In this document: piece by piece, positions 10,305 to 18,182 of the stretch | Numbering within the stretch: position 1 is the first letter of the stretch | Layout of the letters: each line of letters opens with the position of its first letter | Source: Tritrichomonas musculus | Taxonomy: Eukaryota > Parabasalia > Tritrichomonadida > Tritrichomonadidae | Length of the DNA: 64,000 nt | Assembly (NCBI GenBank): GCA_039105265.1 | Contig: JAPFFF010000060.1 | Coordinates: 558,001-622,000 of the forward strand | Reading direction: 5' to 3' | Notes under the pieces: generated by a model | What the model saw: only the letters and a program-made list of their open reading frames with translations | What the model was told of the DNA's origin: nothing | The model's database searches: none | Position numbers and translations under genes: made by a program

Positions 10305-10370
10305 TACAAAATTCTCCACAGTGCATTTATAACTCGACAGTTTTGAAGCGCCGGTAGCCATAAAAACTTG
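10305..10370 (-). pseudogene. Second, shorter inverted PARP scrap
   Basis: ACAAAATTCTCCACAGTG and TTTTGAAGCGCCGGTAGCC repeat the inner part of the preceding scrap and match the reverse complement of about 9680-9735. The two scraps are therefore tandem, both inverted with respect to the PARP relic. Confidence 0.7.
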
Positions 10371-10428
10371 GCTTTGCTTTTTATAAAACTTTTTAAATAA
10401 ATAAAAAAGATTATAATCACTTTTATTT

Positions 10429-11076
10429 TTATGAAACTAGTCTTTGGCCTAATTCATAAGCTTGCTGCAGTTCCTTTGGAAACAGTTCTCTACTGTCTTT
10501 GTATTTTTGCTCAAGATTGAAAGCTGACATGTCATATTGTGAGTAATCTTTGACTTGAAGGGTGTTGTAAACTGGTAATATTTCACTATCACCAAAAATG
10601 TACTTATTGTTGAAGTTGATACGATCAAAAAGAGCTGGATACATTTGATCGCATGCTTTCTTGTTAACATTCATCGTAAATATGAATCCAACTTTGATCT
10701 TTTTTCCAAAAACCGAGGATTTGTCTTTGTTGTATACATAATTAGAAAACCACATTCTCTCAAGAACCGGGTGAATGGCAGCTGACATAAAACCCCAGTA
10801 AATAGGTGAACCAACAACAAGGGCATCTGCGGTTTTGAGTTCTTTTAAGATAGGTGCTAAATCATCTCTAAGAACACATCGACCATCAAATTTATGATCA
10901 CTCCTTTTACATTGAAGGCAGCTTTCGCATGTCTTAATGTTCTTTAAATCGGATATTTGATATAATTTTACATCAGCACCTGCTGATTTCGCTCCTTCGA
11001 GACATTTCTGAACCATAATGTCTGTATTAAATCCTTTTCTAGGACTTCCATTGAATCCGATGATCTTTTTTATCAT
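10429..11076 (-). CDS. Iron-sulfur flavoprotein-like NAD(P)H:FMN reductase
   Basis: 215 residues with a flavodoxin-like fold. GFNGSPRKGFNTDIMV at the N-terminus is the FMN phosphate-binding loop; VVGSPIYWGFMSA is the second flavin loop. Between them is a compact cysteine cluster C50-x2-C53-x2-C56-x10-C67 (TCESCLQCK...GRC), close to the C-x2-C-x2-C-x4-7-C pattern that binds a 4Fe-4S cluster in archaeal iron-sulfur flavoproteins. Homologues in Trichomonas have been linked to detoxifying oxygen, peroxide and nitroimidazoles in the hydrogenosome. No N-terminal targeting extension is visible, so a cytosolic place is as likely. The start is supported by an initiator box 28 nt upstream. The longer last spacing of the cluster leaves metal binding unproven. 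Confidence 0.88.
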   Translation of the reverse strand: MIKKIIGFNGSPRKGFNTDIMVQKCLEGAKSAGADVKLYQISDLKNIKTCESCLQCKRSDHKFDGRCVLRDDLAPILKELKTADALVVGSPIYWGFMSAAIHPVLERMWFSNYVYNKDKSSVFGKKIKVGFIFTMNVNKKACDQMYPALFDRINFNNKYIFGDSEILPVYNTLQVKDYSQYDMSAFNLEQKYKDSRELFPKELQQAYELGQRLVS

Positions 11077-11102
11077 TTTAATTAAATTATAAAAAAAAAT
11101 TC

Positions 11103-11107
11103 AATGA
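11103..11107 (-). promoter_or_regulatory. Initiator box of the flavoprotein gene
   Basis: TCATT read on the minus strand, with the presumed +1 A at 11105, 28 nt before the ATG. It matches the trichomonad initiator TCA-Y-W. Confidence 0.6.
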
Positions 11108-11710
11108 TCAAAAAATTAAAATTTTTACATCTTTTAAAAAATTAGGTATTTCTTAATAATCAGAATATTTAAATATTATATATATATACATAAAATTAAA
11201 AATTAATTTATTTAAAGTTAAATATTAATAATTAATAAAATAAACTTAAGTTAATTTTATAAAAATATCGTATATATAAACTATTCAAATATTTATGGAT
11301 TTAATTAAATTTTTTATTGCAATTTCAATCAATTGAACAAATACGAATTTAATTTTTTTAAATAAGCATTCAGTTTTACATCAATGAATTTAAAAAATAA
11401 ACAAATGCTTATATTTTTTATACTAGATAATTCTTTTATATCTATATAATAATTGTTGGTCATGGTTATATAACGAGATATATATTCATTAAATATAAAA
11501 TTTCTTGAAATACCCAGGTTATAGGATCATATTATTTGAGGAATAAAAGATATATATATATATATGAATAAGATGATGTTTTTGTATTTGAGGAAATTTG
11601 ATTATAATCGAATTAGGTGCACCTCTGGCCAAACAAAGTTCATCAAATACCATTTATATTAGTATTTACATTCAAGCAATGAATAAATGTCTGTTATTTA
11701 TTATTGTATA
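11108..11710. other. AT-rich intergenic sequence
   Basis: Contains several short TA dinucleotide tracts (for example 11176-11188 and 11549-11564). No gene seen. Confidence 0.5.
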
Positions 11711-11711
11711 A

Positions 11712-12560
11712 AGTGAATTGACTAAAAAAAAACAAAATGAAATGTGAAATAAAAAATTTACTAGAAATTTGTTTTTTACTTATTGTGGAACTTTACAAGG
11801 AGTCGGGATGATCAGAGCCATATGAAGATTCTTCATCATAACTTATTTCATCAGAGTTTTCAATTGCACGTGAAGGAATGATGATGAACCAGCTCATTAC
11901 AATTTAAATTACGCCGCCGACGATGCCAGAGCCGATCATGAACCTCGGCCCGAATTTCCAGAGATTTCCGAGTCCCATCCCGACGACAGCATTTGCGGAA
12001 ATTTGGCCAACGACGTTGAACGAGTTCAAAATTGCGAGGTGAGCTCCGAGCGACGATGGGGCCGGTGCGGCGATTGCGCCCGGGGCTGTCTGCGCGACGG
12101 CGGTTGGAACGCCGAACAAAAATACGCAGAAGAGCATGCATGCGCACTTGTCCCTGGCGAGCATGGCCAAGATCCGGCCGGCTGAGAAGAGTGCAGCGGC
12201 GATGAAAGCGGCAACCTGCATCCGAGCTTTTTGGCGACGAGCGTGCCGATCCAGCTGCAGGCGAAGCTGACGACGCTGTGCACCAAGTTCACAGTGAAGA
12301 AGAACGAGAGCCCGTCCTGGCACAGGCCTCTCTGAGGCGAGTCGAATGTTGTGTTCGCGCCGCCGTAGAGGCACTGCGCGCAGAAAGCAGACGCCCAGAC
12401 GCCCTTTTCGTAGCTCATGAGGCTGCTTGCGATGAAGAATGCGTCGGCGACGAGGGCCGGCTTCGGGATTGTTCTGACTGTGTGCGCGAGCTCTGCGATT
12501 GGCTTTCTCGCGTCTTCCGGCAGTTGTCAGACACGATTGCCCTCATCGGGCCGCCGTAGA
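11712..12560 (-). pseudogene. Truncated GC-rich copy of a GPH/SLC45-type transporter relic
   Basis: On the minus strand this is a nearly identical copy of the 3' half of the relic at 49290-50685, including its 3' untranslated sequence (GTAAAGTTCCACAATAAG). It keeps the segments YEKGVWASAFCAQC, DGLSFFFTVNLVHSVVSFAC and ARDKCACMLFCVFLFGV. The two copies part at a junction near 12529, where the sequence equivalent to about 49743-49962 has been deleted, and similarity fades beyond 12560. The reading frame is broken. GC content is far above the AT-rich neighbours. Confidence 0.85.
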
Positions 12561-12732
12561 CAGGCAAGACAACCATCTACAGAGATAAATAATAAAAAAT
12601 CAATTTGATTACAGATCAAGTTGGGATATTTAGTAAAAAAAGCTGTAAGTAAAGGTTCAGCTAAGAAGGAAAAAATAAAAATCAACAAAAATTTATATAA
12701 TTTATACAGATTTTTTTAAAAAAGTATAATAT

Positions 12733-13860
12733 TCATATATGGATTTGGTGAACAATTTGAACTCCTGCTTCATTGTATTCATCATAACTTATAAACGATT
12801 TTTTAGATGCAGGTGTAGTAGAAAACATTGAAGCACCAGTCCATGCAGAATATTTATTATACTGATTTGATGTGACATGAACATTTTTACAATTTTTTGA
12901 AAGGCAAATCATTTCCTTTTCAATTCTTTCTTTTAATCCTTTCATCATTGAAGTCCCGCCAGAAAGAACGATATTGGAGAAAAGTTGATCATGGAATTCA
13001 GGATTACAACTTAATATTGATTGATATATTTTCTTATCGATACCTTCACAATCCAAACCAACAATTTCCGGTTTAAAAAGGATTTCGCCACATATGAATC
13101 TTTCTTTATTAATTGTAATTTTTGGCTCACCGTAATGATTAGAATCTAAAGTGAGATTCAAATGTTGGCAATCTTTATGAATTTCATCTTCGTAATTCAA
13201 AGCAACATAAGCAAACTTTTCTCTTGTTTCATTTATTTCTTGGATAAAGTGTATTTTATTTAGTTCGCTAACTTTACCTTTTAATTCATTCAAATAATTT
13301 GACATGTCATAACCGCCAATTGGTATATTCATAATTGAATCTCGAACAGGTTGACCATCTATTATTGGAACTGAGTTTGAAACTCCAAATCCTGATTCAA
13401 ATGCAATTCCTGTCGTCTTTCCAGACGAATAGAATGAAAACACTGCATCGTTGCCTGCACAAAATGACGGAACATTGAATTTTTCAAACAAAATTTCTGC
13501 TACACGTTCTCGTGATTCTTTAGGATTGAGAGAAGTCTCTGTAATTAGAACAGGGTGCTTTGATGGATCTACTTTAAGTTGTTTTGAAAAAATATACGAC
13601 AAATACTCGTCCATAACATCGAAGTTTTGAATAATGCCGCGTGAAACTAGCCTTCTGCAAACCAAAATTTGATGACGTATCCATGCTTCATCACCATAAT
13701 ATTTATCTTGTTTAAAGCTTGAATCATATACGATTGGCATATATTTTGTATGACCAAAAATTGATAAGAATTCTGATTGTGGCTTTGATTCATTAGAAAA
13801 ACCTACTTTACAAAATAATGATCCATTGTCAATTATAATTGTTTGAATTTCTTCTGTCAT
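12733..13860 (-). CDS. Divergent actin-like protein
   Basis: 375 residues from the chosen start, exactly the usual length of actin. Actin landmarks are the first phosphate loop DNGSLFCKVGF (DNGSGMCKAGF in actin), LITETSLNPKESRE (LLTEAPLNPKANRE), the second nucleotide segment FESGFGVSNSVPIIDG, PIGGYDMSNYL, the adenosine motif NIVLSGGTSMMKGLKERIEKE, and the C-terminal EYNEAGVQIVHQ. Phosphate loop 2 is changed (Glu for Asp at the start), and several interfaces differ, so it is a divergent actin or actin-related protein. The frame is open for 35 more codons upstream, but MTEEIQTIIIDNG is the normal actin start and an initiator box lies 25 nt before it, inside the longer frame, which argues for the short form. 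Expected to be cytoskeletal or nuclear. Confidence 0.9.
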   Translation of the reverse strand: MTEEIQTIIIDNGSLFCKVGFSNESKPQSEFLSIFGHTKYMPIVYDSSFKQDKYYGDEAWIRHQILVCRRLVSRGIIQNFDVMDEYLSYIFSKQLKVDPSKHPVLITETSLNPKESRERVAEILFEKFNVPSFCAGNDAVFSFYSSGKTTGIAFESGFGVSNSVPIIDGQPVRDSIMNIPIGGYDMSNYLNELKGKVSELNKIHFIQEINETREKFAYVALNYEDEIHKDCQHLNLTLDSNHYGEPKITINKERFICGEILFKPEIVGLDCEGIDKKIYQSILSCNPEFHDQLFSNIVLSGGTSMMKGLKERIEKEMICLSKNCKNVHVTSNQYNKYSAWTGASMFSTTPASKKSFISYDEYNEAGVQIVHQIHI

Positions 13861-13882
13861 AAGCTGAAAAGAATATAATTGA

Positions 13883-13887
13883 AGTGA
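13883..13887 (-). promoter_or_regulatory. Initiator box of the actin-like gene
   Basis: TCACT on the minus strand, +1 A at 13885, 25 nt before the chosen ATG. It helps decide the shorter start. Confidence 0.65.
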
Positions 13888-13965
13888 TATAATAAATTTT
13901 TTATCATTAATTTTGCTTTTTTTTTTTTTTTTTTTTAAATATCTTAAGTAATTATCATTTTTCAA

Positions 13966-14768
13966 ATAATAATTTCTATATTTATTTTAACATAAATTTA
14001 TGCGATGTAATAAAATGATTTTATGCGTATTTTATCTGAATATTGATAAGATATTATATCAAAATTTTATATATTACAAAATTTATGCCCAAATATTTAC
14101 AAAATTTTGGTAATGTGTCTATTTTTAGACATTGTAACTAGATGCAAATGAATAATTTGTTCAAACAAAACATTTTGATTTTGATCTTGTAATCAATAAA
14201 TTTTATTGATTTAACTTTATTAAAAGATGCTTTTGCCAAATATCAATAATTCATGTAAAGATACTTTGTTCTATCTACAAAATGAACAGAAACGTGGTGC
14301 AAAGACCAGAAATTATAAATAATAAAAATCATATTGAATAACACTATATTATTTGTTAATAAACTATATCATTCTATTATTAAAAAATTTAAATTATTTT
14401 TTTTTTTTTATCTATTTATAAAAATAACATCTTCCATGATGATGATTTTATCCCTATTTATTAAATGAAATATAATTTTTAATAGAAAAAATATCATATG
14501 AAAAAGATATCACCAATTGGAGTTACTGAAAAAAGAATTTTAATATATGGACTAAATTTAAAATTTTACTCCTCTTATTTTGATAATAAAAAAAAAAGTA
14601 TATCAACAATTTCGAGTGAATGGAATTTTTTAAGTTTTAATGTTTGTTAATATTGATTGATTAGATTGAATACTGATTCTTGATCTAAAAAACTCATTTT
14701 GAACTAATAGAAAATAATTAAGCTTTTTCATATAAAACTTTTTTTATTCAATCATAATGTATTGTTTT
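13966..14768. other. AT-rich intergenic sequence
   Basis: About 800 bases between two minus-strand genes. No gene or structured repeat recognised. Confidence 0.5.
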
Positions 14769-16805
14769 TCATAATTTAAGCAACGGGCAGTTAGAAAATG
14801 CTGAATGATAAATATCGCAATCTTTTGAGTTGATTTTAACCTGGTTTAAGGATTTGCAATTATTAAAAGCACAATCATCAATGTATTTGACAGATGCTGG
14901 AATTTCAATTTCAGTCAAAGAGTCACATCCGCAAAAAGCTTGTTGATTAATTGATTCAACTAAAGGAGGAATTGTAATGTTATTTAATGATTCACAGCCA
15001 CAAAATACACATTTATCAATTTTTTTTATTGCTTTTGGAAGTTCACAACTTGTTAATTGTTGACAATTACTAAATGCACATGTACCAATTTCTGTAACTG
15101 ATTGAGGAATCACTATATTTTTTAAAGAATAGCAACATCTAAACGTTTCAGAATCAATTTTTGTTATAAGTGGAGGTAAAGTAACTTCACTCAACAATCC
15201 ACATTCTAAAAAAGCAGATTTCTTAATGATTCTTAATGAAGATGGCAAAACTATTTTTTCAAGATTTCTGCAATTTTTAAAAGATGATTTTCCAATACTT
15301 GTGATTGATGAAGGAAATTCAAAATACTTCAAATTGACACAATTTTCGAAAGCATGATCTCCAATCATATTGATTGATGAAGGCACATTAACTTCAATTA
15401 ATGATTTACAATCAAGAAAAGCTCCATCATCTATTATAGTCATTGAAGATGGAAGAGTTATACTTTCCAAATGATTGAAATTGGCAAAGGCATATTGTTT
15501 GATTGATCCTATCGTATCATTCAATTCCAAATGTTTTATAATTGTCCATTTTTCAAATGAATGAGGTTGAATATCAATTCCTTTTTGCTGTAAAAGTAGA
15601 AAAACCAAATCTGCATTATTATTATTTGCTGCAAGCTTTAATAATGATTCATAAAATTTGAACTAAATAGAACATTATTTCAAAATGAATTTCTTTTGAA
15701 TTTTTTTGCAATATTTATAATTTATGTTTATTTGTTGTGTCTCTAAAATTTTTTTAACAATATCAATTTCGTTACATTTGCATGCAGCATATAAAACAGA
15801 CTGGGCATCAATATCTTGGGGAAGAAAAGAAAAGTTTTTGAACTTAAAGCAATAAATTGCGATACTTAAATTATAATTGTTATTACTATCTGTCATTTTA
15901 TCTAAAAAGTATGATGCAGCATTGTTGTGATGACATTTAATTGCTTCTTTTAAGCATGCTTTATAAGAGTCTTTTGGCGGACTAACATCATTTTCTTCAA
16001 GAATATGAATCAGATTTGCATTATTCGAATGAATGGCATATATCCATAATGAAGGTGTCAATGGAACGTTGTTATATTTTAAATATTGAAATATTTCTAT
16101 TGATCCAAAGAACGCTGCATATTCAATCAAAGTTGAATCTTTGTTCAACAGCATATTTGTTTCCAAAATTGTTGGTTTTATTTTCATTGATAATGAAATA
16201 TTACTTCTATTGGCATAAGAAATGAATTCTTCAGCTGAGTCTTCACGAATAAGAGTGCAAATATATGATTCATTTTCACCTTTTAACCGTTTTTCTTCAA
16301 AATCTTTTCCAATTGAATTGAAACCTCGATTTTTTAATTCAAATTTAAGAGCATTTTTTACGTAAATTGTTAAAAATGGTTCCATTTCTTTTGGAAAATA
16401 ACGACGATACAAGCAACCAAACATATCTTTCGAATTAGTTAATATATAAATAATTCTTTTATCAAGCAAAATAACCTTATTTTCAATGAGTGATAAAAGA
16501 ATACGCTTATTGAATGAAAAAAATTTGAAGATTTCTTCATTTGAATAATGCTGTTGCATATCTTTAGTTAACAATTGGACAATTTTAATTATTTTGCCAA
16601 AAAAATCTGGATATCTGTGACAATTATTTATTATATTTATTAAAATTTCGATAAATTCATGCAAAAGTTTCTTATTCATCATGAAGTTTTGTTTTTCGAT
16701 AAAATTTGATAAATCTAAAAAGTATTCTTCTTCTTCTTCTTCAATGAATGTTAATACCAAATCGTTGAAATCTCTTTGCTGATCAAAATCTTCTATGAAT
16801 TCCAT
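14769..16805 (-). pseudogene. Ankyrin (DUF3447) plus BspA-type LRR protein, disrupted
   Basis: The 5' piece (16805-15675, 376 codons from MEFIEDFDQQRDFN) is a trichomonad ankyrin protein: an N-terminal helical DUF3447-type region (HYSNEEIFKFFSFNKRILL), then ankyrin repeats (NSTLIEYAAFFGSIEIFQYL-like, about residues 215-365). After a TAA at 15675 and a TAG four codons on, the same frame resumes with SLLKLAANNNNADLVFLLLQ, another ankyrin unit, and runs into about ten BspA/TpLRR-like repeats of 23 residues (pattern FxNCxxLxxIxIPxSVxxIxxxAF), ending at 14769. The 3' part has no ATG of its own near its start, so one fused gene with two in-frame stops is the simplest reading. No GTATGT-type intron ends are seen in the gap. 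BspA-LRR proteins are surface or host-interaction proteins in trichomonads; no signal peptide or membrane segment is visible here. Confidence 0.78.
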
Positions 16806-16824
16806 TGTTTTGTCGATCTAAAAA

Positions 16825-16829
16825 TGTGA
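16825..16829 (-). promoter_or_regulatory. Initiator box of the ankyrin/LRR gene
   Basis: TCACA on the minus strand, +1 A at 16827, 22 nt before the ATG. The promoter looks intact although the gene is interrupted. Confidence 0.55.
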
Positions 16830-17277
16830 TATGGAAATTTTCCAAAATTTTGGCGTTTTGTAGACTATTCAATTTATTCAAATAAATTGTGATAAAATAC
16901 TCAAAAAAATTCAAAAAACTAAAGATCTCTTCCCGAGAAAAAAATAGTGTCCTGAAGTGGGGATTTCAAAAACTTTGAAGAAATTAACTTTTTAAAGGCA
17001 AGCATGTATTTTTTTCAGAAAAAAATTCATAGAATTTGAATACAGTCTTTTCGGTTTGATAGTGGAAAAGTTCATTTTGATAGTGGAAAAGTTCCAATAT
17101 TTGTGAGAAGAAAACAAGACATAAAATTATCATGGTATAAACACTATAATCTACCAAAGCAATTAAACTTAATTAAATATATCTGACATAAATTGCATCA
17201 TACATTGTATATATCAAATAAAAAATCACGATATTTTTTGAGATTAAATTAAGATACAATTTTCGAAAAATTCTGTG
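16830..17277. other. Intergenic sequence
   Basis: No gene. A short tandem duplication of TTTGATAGTGGAAAAGTTC occurs at about 17055-17096. Confidence 0.5.
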
Positions 17278-17538
17278 AAAATATTCGCATTTTAAGCATT
17301 GAAGGAGATCAAGAAGAAATGACACAATTTTTATTAATAATCAAAAGCATCAGTGATCATCATCGTCGTGATTGTAATTTCATCCATAGTATGGATCAAA
17401 GAAATTCTTCAACATTTTAAAGAACAAATCAAACAGACTTTGTCAAATGAAGAAATATTCCATATATTCGAAAGCAACAAATTAATTGTTCTTTTTCTAT
17501 TGACAGACATAAATCCTGTTTACATTCACCAAAAATAA
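17278..17538 (+). pseudogene. Ankyrin DUF3447-type N-terminal fragment
   Basis: Plus strand. One frame reads LSIEGDQEEMTQFLLIIKS, the N-terminal helix of the family; after a frame change near 17400 another frame reads LSNEEIFHIFESNKLIVLFLL, closely matching YSNEEIFKFFSFNKRILLSLI in the neighbouring ankyrin/LRR gene. The fragment stops at about 17538. It is a truncated host relic in opposite orientation to its relative. Confidence 0.7.
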
Positions 17539-17583
17539 TAGAATAGTGCTACAAAACTTTGTATATAATAGAATAGATATGAA

Positions 17584-17655
17584 GCGAGGCTGTTGTAATG
17601 GTAGCAATGTGGTCCTGCCGCGTCCAAAGACTGGGTTCGAATCCTGGGCTTCGCA
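17584..17655 (+). tRNA. tRNA-Gly(GCC)-like gene
   Basis: Cloverleaf by eye: acceptor stem GCGAGGC/GCTTCGC (17584-17590 with 17648-17654, one G-U pair), D arm TTGT/GCAA around AATGGTA, anticodon loop CTGCCGC with anticodon GCC at 17617-17619, T arm CTGGG/CCTGG with loop TTCGAAT, discriminator A at 17655. The B box GGTTCGAATCC is perfect, and a T-run ending transcription by polymerase III follows at once. Two oddities: two bases rather than one separate the D stem from the anticodon stem, and the anticodon stem has a T-T mismatch. It may be slightly degenerate. Confidence 0.78.
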
Positions 17656-17673
17656 TTTTTTTGATTTTTTTTA
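17656..17673 (+). terminator. Polymerase III T-run
   Basis: Two runs of T (TTTTTTT and TTTTTTTT) separated by GA directly follow the tRNA-like gene. Confidence 0.6.
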
Positions 17674-17689
17674 ATAAATTTTCAATAAT

Positions 17690-18169
17690 AAAGTTTTCGA
17701 CAGAGAGGTCTCGTTCGCTTCTCGGTCTGGCATCTTTTACTGCGTTTACAAGAGGAACGACATCGACAGGGATCGCATGAAAACGAACAAGAGGCCAGCA
17801 AATTTCTGCCAAAAGACAAACTTCGAGGCGGAGGTCAGCGGAATTGCACCCGAACTTCCAGACGGCTCGATCGTTAACTTGCATCACGTTAACCAGAACG
17901 CATTCGGGCCGCTCGATGAAGTTTCATCGTGCATCCACAGTAGATCAAACAAAAATGCATTCGACCACAGAGTTTTTAAATCAGACAGAGTGGATTATTG
18001 GAAGTCGATGGCTGCTGAAATTAAATCAAAATTAAATAATAATAATAAAATTTTAGAAAATTGGTCTTTAATAAAGTTGTTATACAATGTAAAGCATTGC
18101 GTCTACATTAGAATTATCAATAATGAAAGTTTTATTCAAACAATATTGTTAGTTTTTTATGAATTCTAA
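17690..18169 (+). pseudogene. LHH-type HNH/ENDO VII nuclease domain, toxin-family fossil
   Basis: A plus-strand stretch of raised GC content resembles the LHH nuclease domain found at the C-terminus of bacterial polymorphic toxins, with the LHH signature visible. It stands alone, without the rest of such a protein and without an immunity partner nearby, and is best treated as a fossil acquired from bacteria. The open frame runs on to 18169 with unrelated AT-coded sequence. Confidence 0.65.
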
Positions 18170-18182
18170 TTTAATAATAAAC

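Noticed and set aside
11904-12374. Several open frames in the GC-rich block near 12 kb as separate genes
   Set aside because: They are pieces and shadows of the truncated transporter relic.
15609-15677. Intron explaining the two stops between ankyrin and LRR parts
   Set aside because: No GTATGT-like donor or ACTAAC-type branch/acceptor of trichomonad introns is visible.
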